From positions 248,001-312,000 of the forward strand of contig NZ_JAFKOJ010000001.1 in NCBI RefSeq assembly GCF_017303275.1: a stretch of 64,000 nucleotides of DNA, read 5' to 3'. How positions within the stretch are numbered: position 1 is the first letter of the stretch; each line of letters opens with the position of its first letter. The notes beneath the pieces are model-generated. The model saw nothing but the letters and a program-made list of their open reading frames with translations. It was not told the origin of the DNA and searched no databases. Both the position numbers and the translations under genes were made by a program. Positions 1 to 10,117 of the stretch are shown one piece after another. This DNA comes from Bacillus sp. NTK034. Lineage in GTDB: Bacteria; Bacillota; Bacilli; Bacillales; Cytobacillaceae.

Positions 1-236
1 TGATGGGAGCCATTCCAAAAATGGATGAAGAAGTGGAAAAGCTAAGCACAATAAAAGGAATTGTGCCTTCATTAAAAAATATGCCTAAAACAGGGTGCAA
101 ATTTGCGGCTCGCTGCCCTAAGGCAATGCCGGAATGCCTGACAGTTACACCTCGATTGGCAGAAAATGAAGAAGGACATGAGGTAGCCTGTCTGCTTTAC
201 GAGACAAGCCAGCCGAAACATGAGGTGAACGCATAA
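1..236 (+). CDS. appD: Oligopeptide ABC transporter ATP-binding protein, C-terminal end (5' partial)
   Basis: Only the last ~78 residues are in the window. They form the C-terminal oligopeptide-transporter extension that follows the ATPase domain in AppD/DppD-type subunits, with four cysteines (GCKFAARCPKAMPEC and a later VAC). The stop codon shares one base with the appF start, so the two ATPase subunits are translationally coupled. With appF-appA-appB-appC following, this is the B. subtilis App operon order, which supports the name. The ATP-binding domain lies outside the window. Confidence 0.85.
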   Translation, partial: MGAIPKMDEEVEKLSTIKGIVPSLKNMPKTGCKFAARCPKAMPECLTVTPRLAENEEGHEVACLLYETSQPKHEVNA

Positions 237-1252
237 TGAGTACAGAGCATAATAATACAGCTGTTTTAAAAAAGGATAAAAGCAGTAATGATGTGCTTTT
301 AGAGGTTAAGAACCTAAAAACTTACTATCCAATAAAAGGCGGAATCCTTAGAAAGACGGTAGCGGTCGTTAAGGCAGTTGATGATGTTTCCTTTGAAATT
401 AGGAAAGGGGAGACATTGGGGCTGGTGGGAGAATCAGGCTGCGGAAAATCAACCGCAGGCAGAACAATCCTCAGACTTCTAGAACCAACAGACGGACAAA
501 TCATATTTGACGGACAGGATATCACAAATGTGAGAGGGACCAGTCTGAGGAAAATCCGCCAGGACTTCCAGATGGTTTTCCAGGATCCTTATGCATCATT
601 AAATCCCACCATGATGGTTGGGCACCTTGTGTCAGAGCCAATCAGAAACTATAACAGCAAATCCGAAAAGGAACTGAAGCCGGAAGTAATGGATCTTCTT
701 GCGAAAGTTGGGCTGCCTGAAGATGCTTACTATAAATACCCGCATGAGTTTTCCGGCGGGCAAAGACAGCGTATCGGAATCGCAAGGGCACTGGCTTTAA
801 GACCAAAGCTCATTATTGCGGATGAGCCTGTTTCCGCCCTGGATGTATCGGTCCAATCTCAGGTATTGAATCTGCTGAAAGAGCTTCAGGATGAATTTGA
901 TCTTACTTTCTTATTTATTGCCCACGATTTGAGCGTAGTTAAACATATGAGTGACCGGATAGGGGTTATGTATCTCGGAGGCCTTGTAGAAGTCGCTGAA
1001 AAGGACAGCCTCTATGCAGATCCTTTGCATCCTTATACTCAAGCTCTAATATCCGCAATCCCAGAACCGGATCCGCGCAAGAAAAAAGAAAGAATCATTT
1101 TAGAGGGCGATGTGCCAAGCCCGATTGATCCTCCAAAAGGATGTACATTCCATCCGCGGTGCGCACATGCAATGCCGGAGTGCCAGAGTGTAAAACCGCA
1201 CTTAAAGGAGGTGAAGCCTGGGCATAGAGTCGCTTGTCACTTATATAAATAA
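236..1252 (+). CDS. appF: Oligopeptide ABC transporter ATP-binding protein AppF
   Basis: Second ATPase subunit (338 aa) of a peptide importer; it hydrolyses ATP at the inner face of the membrane to drive peptide uptake. Walker A is GESGCGKST near residue 66, the ABC signature is FSGGQRQR, and Walker B is LIIADEPVSALD followed by the switch histidine in IAHDLS. A C-terminal oligo/dipeptide extension carries four cysteines (GCTFHPRC, PEC, VAC), like AppD. The ATG overlaps the appD stop by one base. It is followed after 35 bp by appA. Confidence 0.93.
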   Translation: MSTEHNNTAVLKKDKSSNDVLLEVKNLKTYYPIKGGILRKTVAVVKAVDDVSFEIRKGETLGLVGESGCGKSTAGRTILRLLEPTDGQIIFDGQDITNVRGTSLRKIRQDFQMVFQDPYASLNPTMMVGHLVSEPIRNYNSKSEKELKPEVMDLLAKVGLPEDAYYKYPHEFSGGQRQRIGIARALALRPKLIIADEPVSALDVSVQSQVLNLLKELQDEFDLTFLFIAHDLSVVKHMSDRIGVMYLGGLVEVAEKDSLYADPLHPYTQALISAIPEPDPRKKKERIILEGDVPSPIDPPKGCTFHPRCAHAMPECQSVKPHLKEVKPGHRVACHLYK

Positions 1253-1287
1253 GGCTTTGTCAAAAAATATTTTTCGGGGGGAAACCA

Positions 1288-3018
1288 ATGAAGAAGTCAG
1301 CATTTTGGCTGCTTTCGCTTCTGCTTGTCATGTCTGTATTCCTGGCAGCATGTTCCGGCGGCGGAGAGAAGGCCAGCACTGATAAGGAACCAAAAGATGA
1401 TGGGAAAGCATCAGGAGAAGCTCAAGAGGGTGGAACAGTAACATTCGGTTATACTCAGCCATTTAAAGGTGTTTTATCTTTTGCTTATTACGAGGGTGAA
1501 GATGATGTTAATGCCCTTCAGTTTATGCATGAAGGTTTGCTCAAAGTAAATGATGAGCTTATATCTGAACCGAATCTGGCAGATTATGAGTTATCTGAAG
1601 ACAAGACTAAATTAACTTTCAAGCTTAAGCAAGGCGTTAAATGGCATGATGGTGAGGAATTAACAGCAGAAGATATGGAATTTGCATGGTATTTGATTGC
1701 AGATCCAACTTATGAAGGTGCACGTTTTGCTAACGTAGCAATGATCAAAGGTGCTCAAGAATATAAAGATGGAAAAGCTGATACAATTGAAGGCATCAAG
1801 GTAATTGACGATTATACGATTGAAGTGACAGTAACTGAGCCTTCTGTTAACTTATTGGAAAATATCTGGATTTATCCTGAGCCAAAGCACCATTACGGGG
1901 ATATTTCCTCTAAAGAGCTTCCGGACTCCGATCAAATCCGTAAATCGCCAATTGGTGTAGGTCCTTTTAAAGTGAAAAACATCGTACCTGGCGAAATGAT
2001 TGAATTTGAGCGTTTTGATGATTACTGGCAAGGACCAGCTAAATTGGATGGTGTAGTTTACAAAATTATTGATGGTTCTCTTGCGCAAGGTTTAGTGCAA
2101 AACGGAGAAATCGATGTTATTGAAGCTCCAAAGGATCAGTGGGAAGCGATTAAAGCTCTTGACAATGTAAATCCGGTAGAAGCAGATGCGATGTCTTACA
2201 GCTATATTGCTTTTGACTGGGGTCACTATGACACTAAAAAAGGTGTAGTAGTATCTGATAACAAGAAGTTCCAGAATAAGTCCCTTCGCCATGCAATGGC
2301 ACATGCAATTGACCGTCAGGCATTTATCGATGGTTTTGCAAACGGCTTAGGAAAACCATTAAATACTCCTTTCCCATCAGTATCTTGGGCAAAAATTGAT
2401 GATTCAGAAATCAATCCATATGAATATGATCCAGAAAAAGCAAAGAAATTACTTGACGAAGCAGGATATGTTGACAAAGACGGCGACGGCTTCCGTGAAG
2501 ATCCAGAAGGCAAGCCATTTACAATTAACTTTGATGCTATGGCAGGCGCTGAAACTTCAGAGGCACGTGCTCAATTCATCCTTCAATCCTGGCAGGAAGT
2601 TGGCTTAAATGCTAAGCTAAACGGCGGTTCATTAAAAGATTTCAACTTATTCTATGACACTATTGAAGCAGATGACCCATCTGTTGAAACATTCATGGGT
2701 GCTTGGGGACTTGCTAATGACCCAGATCCAGCTGGCATCTGGTTGTCTACTGACAAATGGAATATGTGGAGATGGTACAGCGAAGAGTCTGATGCACTTA
2801 TCAAAAAGGGTGTAACATTCCCTGAAGATTCTAGTAAAGATGTTCAAGAGCACCGTCAGGAAGTCTATAATGAATGGCAAAAGCTTGTTAACGAAGAATT
2901 GCCAATCATCTTCTTCGAACAGCGTGTAGATCCATGGGCGATCAACAAGCGTGTGGGCGGAGTTAAAGTAACTCCATTTGGAACTGATGAGTTCCACAAG
3001 TGGCACATTGTAGAGTAA
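1288..3018 (+). CDS. appA: Oligopeptide ABC transporter substrate-binding lipoprotein AppA
   Basis: Extracellular peptide receptor of the App system, 576 aa, a family 5 solute-binding protein. The N-terminus has a lysine pair, a hydrophobic stretch and the lipobox LAAC, so it should be lipid-anchored at Cys22. A Ser/Gly/Lys-rich linker follows, then the periplasmic-binding-like fold with the family motif around ETNVDALQFMHEGL and WHDGEELTAEDMEFAW. A GGGGGG-type ribosome binding site lies just upstream. It is separated from appB by a strong stem-loop. Confidence 0.92.
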   Translation: MKKSAFWLLSLLLVMSVFLAACSGGGEKASTDKEPKDDGKASGEAQEGGTVTFGYTQPFKGVLSFAYYEGEDDVNALQFMHEGLLKVNDELISEPNLADYELSEDKTKLTFKLKQGVKWHDGEELTAEDMEFAWYLIADPTYEGARFANVAMIKGAQEYKDGKADTIEGIKVIDDYTIEVTVTEPSVNLLENIWIYPEPKHHYGDISSKELPDSDQIRKSPIGVGPFKVKNIVPGEMIEFERFDDYWQGPAKLDGVVYKIIDGSLAQGLVQNGEIDVIEAPKDQWEAIKALDNVNPVEADAMSYSYIAFDWGHYDTKKGVVVSDNKKFQNKSLRHAMAHAIDRQAFIDGFANGLGKPLNTPFPSVSWAKIDDSEINPYEYDPEKAKKLLDEAGYVDKDGDGFREDPEGKPFTINFDAMAGAETSEARAQFILQSWQEVGLNAKLNGGSLKDFNLFYDTIEADDPSVETFMGAWGLANDPDPAGIWLSTDKWNMWRWYSEESDALIKKGVTFPEDSSKDVQEHRQEVYNEWQKLVNEELPIIFFEQRVDPWAINKRVGGVKVTPFGTDEFHKWHIVE

Positions 3019-3030
3019 TAGGATAAAAGG

Positions 3031-3076
3031 AACCTGTATTCCTTGAGGGATTTTGTTCTCCCAGGGAGTACAGGTT
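3031..3076 (+). promoter_or_regulatory. Stem-loop between appA and appB
   Basis: Inverted repeat: AACCTGTATTCC (3031-3042) pairs with GGAGTACAGGTT (3065-3076), with one G-U pair. No T-run follows directly, so it looks more like an mRNA 3'-end stabiliser or leaky terminator that raises appA expression over appB-appC than a full terminator. Confidence 0.6.
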
Positions 3077-3116
3077 TAACCAGCGAATAAATTTTTGTTT
3101 GGTAAGGGGAATGGAA

Positions 3117-4082
3117 ATGCTACAGTACACAATTCGACGACTCATAGGTATGATTCCAATAATTTTCCTTATCTCAGTAGTGGTTTTCACACTGGCGAAG
3201 CTAATGCCTGGTGATGCACTATCTGGAAAAATTGACCCTTTAAACTCAGATCCGGAGTATATTGAAGAAATGCGTGAGCAGATGGGATTGAATGATCCTA
3301 TTCCTGTACAGTATGTCCGCTGGATGAGTGGTGTGGTCCAAGGAGATTTTGGAGATTCATTTGTTCATAAGCGCCCGGTTATGGAATTAATTGGTGACCG
3401 TTTGCCGAACACAATCATATTAGGAATATCAGCTCTAATAATTACTTATTTATTGGCCTTTTTAATGGGAAGATACTCTGGGCGTTTCGCCTATAGCATT
3501 GGAGATTATTTAATATCAGCTTTTAACTATTTAGCACTTGCAATTCCCAGCTTTGTTGCAGCTTTAGTTGCCATTTATGTTTTTGCCATCAATCTTGGAT
3601 GGGTTCCAGCCAGTGGAAGTATTGGCAGCGGGGTAGAAGCAGGAACTCTGGAATATTACTTAAGTAAAGCAAAACATACTGTATTGCCGGCTATTGTCCT
3701 GGGAGCCATGGCTACAGCCGCTTATACACAGTTCTTAAGAAATGATATGATCGAAAGCTCTCGCAAGGATTATGTTCGTACAGCAAGAGCTAAAGGTACG
3801 AAAGAATCTGCGATTTATAATAAGCACATTCTAAGAAACTCCATCATACCTATCGTTACTTTACTGGGATTCGATATTGCCAATCTTTTTGGAGGGGCAA
3901 TTATCACAGAAACCATTTTCACATACCCTGGCATCGGTTATTTATTCGTAGAATCAGTTAATGCACGTGATTATTCTGTCATGATGGCTATTGCCATGAT
4001 GCTGACGATTTTAACCCTTATTGGAAATTTAGTTGCAGATTTACTATACGGTCTAGTAGATCCGCGTATTCGTTTAAGTTAG
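3117..4082 (+). CDS. appB: Oligopeptide ABC transporter permease AppB
   Basis: Inner-membrane permease, 321 aa, with six predicted membrane segments. It carries the binding-protein-dependent transport motif in the region VRTARAKGTKESAIYNKH (EAA loop) that docks the ATPases. I chose ATG 3117 because AAGGGG (3104-3109) is 7 bases ahead; ATG 3111 and TTG 3099 are in frame but sit too close to or upstream of it. It ends 12 bp before appC. Confidence 0.9.
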   Translation: MLQYTIRRLIGMIPIIFLISVVVFTLAKLMPGDALSGKIDPLNSDPEYIEEMREQMGLNDPIPVQYVRWMSGVVQGDFGDSFVHKRPVMELIGDRLPNTIILGISALIITYLLAFLMGRYSGRFAYSIGDYLISAFNYLALAIPSFVAALVAIYVFAINLGWVPASGSIGSGVEAGTLEYYLSKAKHTVLPAIVLGAMATAAYTQFLRNDMIESSRKDYVRTARAKGTKESAIYNKHILRNSIIPIVTLLGFDIANLFGGAIITETIFTYPGIGYLFVESVNARDYSVMMAIAMMLTILTLIGNLVADLLYGLVDPRIRLS

Positions 4083-4094
4083 GTAGGTGAGAGT

Positions 4095-5015
4095 ATGGAA
4101 CCATCAATTTCACAGCAAACTTCGCCTGGTTTAGCAGACCCTGTTAAACCGCCGAAGAGTCAATCACCATGGGCTCTCGCCCGCCGCAAGTTTTTGCGCA
4201 ATAAAGTGGCAATGATCAGTCTGGTCTTCCTGCTGCTGGTCTGTGCAATGTCCATATTGGCTGAGCCGCTAACTATGCCGGTTGAGGAGACAGCTAAGAT
4301 CAATTTAACACAAATGAGCAAAGAACCATCTGCTGATCACTACTTTGGCACCGACAAGTCAGGCAGAGACGTTTTTGCCAGAACTCTGCATGGAGGCAAG
4401 ACTTCACTCTTGCTTGCATTCTCTATCACACTAGCTGTTATTACTATTGGTACTCTTGTTGGTGCTACTGCGGGATATTTTGGCGGCTGGGTCGATAATG
4501 CACTAATGAGATTCACAGACTTTATGATGAACTTTCCATTCCTGCTTTTTGTTATCGTATTAAAATCAATTTTTATCGAATCAAGTACAGGAACCCTTAT
4601 ATTCGTAATAAGTGTACTCAGCTGGACAGGAACTGCCCGACTTGTTCGAAGCAAGGTCATGGCTGAGAAGGAAAATGAATATATTATGAGTGCTGTTTCC
4701 ATCGGATGCTCTGCACCAAAGACCATCTTTAAACACTTGCTGCCGAATGTAATGTCAACCATTATCGTTCAGGCGACCATTACACTGGCAGCTATGATTG
4801 TAGCTGAGACAGGCCTAAGCTTCTTGGGATTCGGTGTACCAATCAACATTCCTACCTGGGGGAATATGCTTCAGGAAGCAAGAAGTCCGGATGTTTTGAC
4901 CAGTAAATGGTGGATATGGATTCCGCCAGCTGCTGTTCTAACATTTACAATCCTATCGATCAACTTTATTGGAGAGGGCTTAAAAGATGCCTTCAATCCT
5001 AAATCCAACAGATAG
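4095..5015 (+). CDS. appC: Oligopeptide ABC transporter permease AppC
   Basis: Second permease of the App importer, 306 aa. The cytoplasmic N-tail (SPWALARRKFLRNKVAMISL) leads into the first membrane segment, the typical OppC/AppC N-terminal arrangement. The HYFGTDKSGRDVFART motif and the C-terminal PTWGNMLQEAR segment are standard for this family. GTAGGTGAG is 5 bases before the ATG. Last gene of the operon, ended by a terminator. Confidence 0.9.
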   Translation: MEPSISQQTSPGLADPVKPPKSQSPWALARRKFLRNKVAMISLVFLLLVCAMSILAEPLTMPVEETAKINLTQMSKEPSADHYFGTDKSGRDVFARTLHGGKTSLLLAFSITLAVITIGTLVGATAGYFGGWVDNALMRFTDFMMNFPFLLFVIVLKSIFIESSTGTLIFVISVLSWTGTARLVRSKVMAEKENEYIMSAVSIGCSAPKTIFKHLLPNVMSTIIVQATITLAAMIVAETGLSFLGFGVPINIPTWGNMLQEARSPDVLTSKWWIWIPPAAVLTFTILSINFIGEGLKDAFNPKSNR

Positions 5016-5019
5016 CAAA

Positions 5020-5047
5020 GAAACGCCTATAGTCAGGCGTTTTTTTG
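5020..5047 (+). terminator. Terminator of the app operon
   Basis: Stem AACGCCT/AGGCGTT (5022-5028 with 5035-5041) followed by seven T. Directly behind the appC stop. Confidence 0.9.
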
Positions 5048-5125
5048 TTGTCTTTAGGACAATAGCTTGTACATATCCGAACAAATTCCTTCATATACAT
5101 GTAAAAAAGGACTGGGAGTGAGTTT

Positions 5126-5182
5126 ATGGCAGCATTAAAACTTTTTGGGACTCACGCATATAGTAAAGAATATGTTATTTAG
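5126..5182 (+). CDS. Possible 18-aa upstream ORF
   Basis: ATG 5126 has a good site (GGGAGTGAG) and encodes MAALKLFGTHAYSKEYVI, then TAG. The stop overlaps the start of the next membrane ORF (ATG 5172) in another frame. It could be a translated leader that couples translation of the membrane protein, or the first part of one gene broken by a frameshift. Length and overlap are seen; any function is inference. Confidence 0.3.
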   Translation: MAALKLFGTHAYSKEYVI

Positions 5183-5387
5183 GGCATTTTGGCTTTTAAC
5201 CGGGTTTGGGATTTCTGTTTCAGGAGGAGTCAGTGTAATAGGGTATTTAAATTTGCTTACAACTGGCCATACCTTCAAAGAATATTTCGATTTTATTATC
5301 TCGCGTCCAGAATGTTATCTGCTTCCGATCGGAATCATTATAATAACTTTAAGCATATATTTTCCTTATACTAGTGAGAATGAATAG
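5172..5387 (+). CDS. Small two-TM membrane protein, function unknown
   Basis: 71 aa from ATG 5172 (TTG 5145 also in frame). There are two hydrophobic segments, LFRAFWLLTGFGISVSGGV and LLPIGIIIITLSIYFPY, with a short charged loop around GHTFKEYFDF between them. The ATG has only a weak AAAG ahead of it, but an 18-aa ORF with a strong site overlaps it and may supply ribosomes. It lies between appC and yjbA. I do not recognise a named family. Confidence 0.6.
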   Translation: MLFRAFWLLTGFGISVSGGVSVIGYLNLLTTGHTFKEYFDFIISRPECYLLPIGIIIITLSIYFPYTSENE

Positions 5388-5523
5388 AGGGAAGGTATTT
5401 ATTACAGCAATGTCATTCCAAAATTTATTACAAAAAATGGATTGCAAGTGCAATATAGGAATAAATTTACTTCCTACTGCCCATACTGAGTGACAAATAG
5501 TTTGTTGAAGTGGGGGTTGAAAA

Positions 5524-6270
5524 ATGTTGTATCTTCATGATGTTTGGGTGAATTGGTTTGAAGGAGAAGAGAATGGATACAATGTATGCCATTTTCATGA
5601 ATGGAGAAAAGATGATGGCGTAGAACTGCTTGATCAGGTTCCGCTGCTGAAGATTGACCCGGTTCTATTTAATTATATTGAAAACGATCTTTCTGAGCTG
5701 CCACAACAACTGCTAGATGATATTTATCAAAAAGCTTACTTAAGGAAAAATCATGAACGTATTCAATTGGAGTATTGTTTTGTAGTTTCGGATGGGACAG
5801 GCATATTGGCAGTCGATACAATCGGCTATAATATCCCTATCAGGAAAAGCAGACTTATCCCGCGGCAGGAGCAGCTGGCATATGAAATGCTTGAAAATCA
5901 GGAAACGGCAAACTATTCATTTAATGATCAAACAGCATTAAAGGAATTTCATATTCTTTCTCCATCTCCGGATTTGATGGCAGGCCTGACGAGAAAAGAA
6001 AGGCAGCTTAAGCAGCTGCTGTTTATGGCGCTGGATCAGCTTCATTCCTCCAAAAATGATGCTGAAATCCGTTATTGGTATACGGAGTGGAGCCCGGAAC
6101 GCTATTCCAAAATTCAGTCAATGAACTTCGAAGAGGCATGGTATGAACTTTACGATGAAAGTAAATACGGCTGGTCAGGTAAACACGAGAAGTTTTGTGA
6201 AAACTTAATAAAAGGACAGCCGTTTTTTGAGAAGTTGTGGGAAATGGAGCACGGTCCAAAAGTGAATTAG
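5524..6270 (+). CDS. yjbA: YjbA, UPF0736/DUF3603 family protein
   Basis: Cytoplasmic protein of 248 aa, the usual length of the YjbA family, with the family start [21 protein letters not shown]. No membrane segment or known catalytic motif. It sits between the app operon and trpS, as in B. subtilis. Function is not established. GTGGGGG is a few bases before the ATG. A terminator hairpin begins directly after the stop codon. Confidence 0.88.
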   Translation: MLYLHDVWVNWFEGEENGYNVCHFHEWRKDDGVELLDQVPLLKIDPVLFNYIENDLSELPQQLLDDIYQKAYLRKNHERIQLEYCFVVSDGTGILAVDTIGYNIPIRKSRLIPRQEQLAYEMLENQETANYSFNDQTALKEFHILSPSPDLMAGLTRKERQLKQLLFMALDQLHSSKNDAEIRYWYTEWSPERYSKIQSMNFEEAWYELYDESKYGWSGKHEKFCENLIKGQPFFEKLWEMEHGPKVN

Positions 6271-6302
6271 AAAAAAACAGCCAAAAGGCTGTTTTTTATT
6301 TA
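6271..6302 (+). terminator. Terminator of yjbA
   Basis: AAAACAGCC-AAAA-GGCTGTTTTTT (stem around 6277-6294) immediately after the yjbA stop; A-run on one side and T-run on the other, so it can act in both directions. Confidence 0.9.
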
Positions 6303-6337
6303 AAGAAAGGAATGTATAAATTCTAAACTTAGATAAC

Positions 6338-6457
6338 TGTCTAGCTCCAGGCGCCATCGGCTCGCGATCATAAGCCAATCCGTCCAAAAGGTTAGAGAAC
6401 AACCTTTTAGCCGGTTGTCTTATACTTGTCTCCGAAAAGCGGGCGCTTCCGCTTTTC
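6338..6457. repeat. Dispersed intergenic repeat, copy A (~120 bp)
   Basis: Left end GTCTAGCTCCAGGCGCC, right end GGGCGCTTCCGCTTTTC; interior contains a hairpin CCAAAAGGTT...AACCTTTT. The right end abuts the trpS stop codon exactly. Read from trpS, the first bases after TAA form a small hairpin (GAAAAGCGG with CCGCTTTTC). Copies B, C and D share the same ends. Confidence 0.75.
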
Positions 6458-7456
<999 letters not shown>

Positions 7457-7520
7457 TTAATCGGCCTAAAAAATCATGAATTGACAGGCAGTAAAGAGCT
7501 ATTTTGGTGCTGAAAGCATA

Positions 7521-7762
7521 AAAAAGAACCATTCGTCCCTATAAAATAGGGACGAATGGTCCGCGTTGCCACCCTAATTACTCAAATACTGAGTCACTCT
7601 GCCCTATGCAGAACAATGCATAGGTCCCCGATAACGCAGGGTAACGCCTGAAAAATTCAGAAGCTCAAAAGTCCATTCGATTTACCGGGCTGCCTGTTTG
7701 CACCTTCCACAGACTCTCTGCTAAACCCTCAGTAAATGTACTAATCTTTTTCATTGCCGACT
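7521..7762 (-). promoter_or_regulatory. T-box leader of trpS
   Basis: The minus strand carries the T-box core AGGGTGGCAACGCGG followed by an intrinsic terminator: a 14-bp perfect stem (7528-7541 with 7547-7560) and a T-run. The T-box core can pair to form the competing antiterminator. The likely specifier is TGG (7673-7675) in the context GAATGGAC, matching trpS. Stem I and the other conserved leader helices fill 7600-7762. Confidence 0.93.
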
Positions 7763-8019
7763 AAATAATTTATTTTTATTTATATTATATAATAAGTTAA
7801 ACTATCCGGATACAAAAATCAAGTTAATAAAAGGAAAATGAAAGTCACCGATAGCCTCCAATATCGGGTTGAATTTTACAATATATGGGTGGTTATTCCT
7901 ATTAAAATAGCAAAAAATCTTTAAATGAAAAATTTTTTTATTATCTCAAAAATCTTAATTTATAAGACTTTTTGACGAAAAATGTCATACTCGATTGAAT
8001 TGCATGTACAAAAAGCCAC

Positions 8020-8048
8020 TTGCAATAAGTTTTTAAACTATTTATAAT
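8020..8048 (+). promoter_or_regulatory. Predicted sigma-A promoter of the opp operon
   Basis: TTGCAA (8020-8025), 17-bp spacer, TATAAT (8043-8048). Transcription from here would give a leader of about 320 nt before oppA. The AT-rich stretch 7763-8019 holds no gene. Confidence 0.6.
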
Positions 8049-8135
8049 AAACGTAACAAACATATTCTTTACGAATTTGTTACATTTAAAACAAAACTAT
8101 ATCACTCCAGATAGCGAGAGTATGGTGCATATTGA

Positions 8136-8235
8136 GTAAGTTTATAGCTTACATCTTATAGATTACTTCTTTTAATCTGAATTATCAGAATATAGGGATA
8201 ATCTATCTTTAAGAGAATATAAACTTGCTTTTTTT
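8136..8235 (+). promoter_or_regulatory. Structured leader with possible attenuator upstream of oppA
   Basis: GTAAGTTTATA (8136-8146) pairs over 11 bp with TATAAACTTGC (8218-8228), which is followed by a run of eight T. The 70-nt interior holds further inverted repeats (AGATTA/TAATCT and TTATC/GATAA). A second 10-bp perfect inverted repeat, AAATAGTCTG (8246-8255) with CAGACTATTT (8278-8287), comes next. The layout fits transcription attenuation or a structured RNA; I do not recognise a known riboswitch class. Confidence 0.45.
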
Positions 8236-8376
8236 GTTGCCTTCTAAATAGTCTGCAAATTTTTTAAATTGAATTAACAGACTATTTGAGCAATATATCT
8301 GGGGCGCACAGTTGTGTTTTTTGTGAATGACAAGCGTAAGAGTATTGTTTGAGGAAATTAATAGGGGGTTAATACC

Positions 8377-10023
8377 GTGAACAAAAGATTATCGATCTTT
8401 TTTAGCATGCTGCTAGTGCTAAGCATGTTCCTTGCTGCGTGCAGCGGCGGCGGAGACAATGCTGATGGCGGCGACAAAGGCGGAGATGACGGCGGAAAGT
8501 CCGATGTACCGCAGGAACTACGAGTAAATATCAACACTGAACCACCATCTTTAAACCCAGGTTTAGCACAGGATTCAACTTCTGGAACTGTTCTGCGAAA
8601 TGTCTTAGAAGGTCTTACTCGCATCAATCAAGATGGTAAGCCTGAAAATGCAATGGCAGAAGACATCAAAATTTCTGAAGACGGAAAAACTTATACATTC
8701 ACAATTCGTGATGCTAAATGGTCAAATGAAGACCCAGTAACAGCCAAAGACTTTGAATATGCTTGGAAGTGGGCATTGGATCCTGCTAACAATTCAACAT
8801 ATGCATACCAGCTTTACTACATTGAAGGCGCTGAAGCTTTCAATACAGGCAAAGGTGAAAAGGATGCCGTTGGCGTTAAAGCTATCGATGACAAAACTCT
8901 AGAAGTAAAATTAGTAAACCCTACTCCTTACTTCGAAGAATTAACAGCTTTCTATACTTATTTACCGGTTAACAGCAAAATCGCAGAAGCTAACCCAGAA
9001 TGGGCAACTGATGCTGGTGAAAACTTTACAACTAACGGGCCTTTCCATATGGTTGAATGGTCTCACAGTGACAAGATTGTTCTTGAAAAGAGCAAAACAT
9101 ACTGGGATGCTGAAACAGTTAAGCTTGACAGCATTGAAATGGTTATGATCAATGATCCTAATACTGAATTATCTATGTTTGACAATGGTGAACTAGATTG
9201 GGCTGGAGCTCCAACAGGTGCCCTTCCAACTGACGCTATGCAGGCTCTTAAAGACGAAGGCCGCTTAGTGACACAGCCAATCGCAGGTATTTACAATTAC
9301 AAGTTTAATACAACTGTAGAACCATTTAATAACGTTAATATCCGTAAAGCATTTGCACATGCCATCAACCGTCAGGAGCTAATTGATAACATCCTTCAGG
9401 GTGAACAGCTTCCAGCAATGGCGATTGTCCCTCCATCAATGTTTGAAGAAAACGAAAAGGGCTATTTCCCTGACAATGATGTAGAAAAAGCAAAAGAATA
9501 TTTACAAAAAGGTCTTGAAGAGCTTGGATTGAAAGATGCTTCTGAACTTCCAGCTGTAACTCTTTCTTATAATACTTCTGAGGCGCACCAAAAGATTGCC
9601 CAGGCAGTTCAGGATATGTGGAAGCAGAATCTTGGTGTTGAAGTAACTCTAGATAACTCAGAGTGGAATGTATACCTTGATAAATTAGACCAAATGGATT
9701 ACCAAGTAGCTCGTTTGGGCTGGTTGGGTGACTTTAACGATGCAATCAACTTCTTAGAAATGTACCGTGACGCTGATGGCGGTAACAACAATACTGGATG
9801 GGAAAGCAAAGAGTTCCAGGATCTGCTTGCTAAATCTGCAACAGAAACTGACCCTGAAGCTCGCCAGCAGTTATTGAAGGATGCTGAAGCAATCTTCATG
9901 GAAGATATGCCAGTAGCTCCAATCTATTTCTATACTAATAACTGGGTACAGGCTGAGAACCTTAAAGATGTTGCAGTATCCGGCCTGGGTGATGTCCAGT
10001 ATAAGTGGGCACACTTCGAATAA
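8377..10023 (+). CDS. oppA: Oligopeptide ABC transporter substrate-binding lipoprotein OppA
   Basis: Peptide receptor of the Opp system, 548 aa. GTG start with AGGGGG ahead. Signal peptide with lipobox LAAC (Cys at residue 22), then a Gly/Asp-rich linker and the family 5 solute-binding domain, including the characteristic VTAKDFEYAWKWALDP segment. Opp imports oligopeptides for nutrition and, in Bacillus, signalling peptides for competence and sporulation (known for the family). It heads the oppABCDF operon and is followed by a stem-loop. Confidence 0.95.
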   Translation: MNKRLSIFFSMLLVLSMFLAACSGGGDNADGGDKGGDDGGKSDVPQELRVNINTEPPSLNPGLAQDSTSGTVLRNVLEGLTRINQDGKPENAMAEDIKISEDGKTYTFTIRDAKWSNEDPVTAKDFEYAWKWALDPANNSTYAYQLYYIEGAEAFNTGKGEKDAVGVKAIDDKTLEVKLVNPTPYFEELTAFYTYLPVNSKIAEANPEWATDAGENFTTNGPFHMVEWSHSDKIVLEKSKTYWDAETVKLDSIEMVMINDPNTELSMFDNGELDWAGAPTGALPTDAMQALKDEGRLVTQPIAGIYNYKFNTTVEPFNNVNIRKAFAHAINRQELIDNILQGEQLPAMAIVPPSMFEENEKGYFPDNDVEKAKEYLQKGLEELGLKDASELPAVTLSYNTSEAHQKIAQAVQDMWKQNLGVEVTLDNSEWNVYLDKLDQMDYQVARLGWLGDFNDAINFLEMYRDADGGNNNTGWESKEFQDLLAKSATETDPEARQQLLKDAEAIFMEDMPVAPIYFYTNNWVQAENLKDVAVSGLGDVQYKWAHFE

Positions 10024-10042
10024 ACATAGCTAAACTTACGAA

Positions 10043-10073
10043 AGGTATATGGGATGCACAATCCCATATACCT
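10043..10073 (+). promoter_or_regulatory. Stem-loop between oppA and oppB
   Basis: Perfect 13-bp stem AGGTATATGGGAT (10043-10055) with ATCCCATATACCT (10061-10073) and a 5-nt loop. Only a weak T-rich tail follows, so it probably protects the oppA message or partly terminates it, giving more receptor than permease. Confidence 0.7.
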
Positions 10074-10117
10074 TCGTTTCTGATTAAGGCATTGTAATAA
10101 ATTGGAGGTGTTTGACA

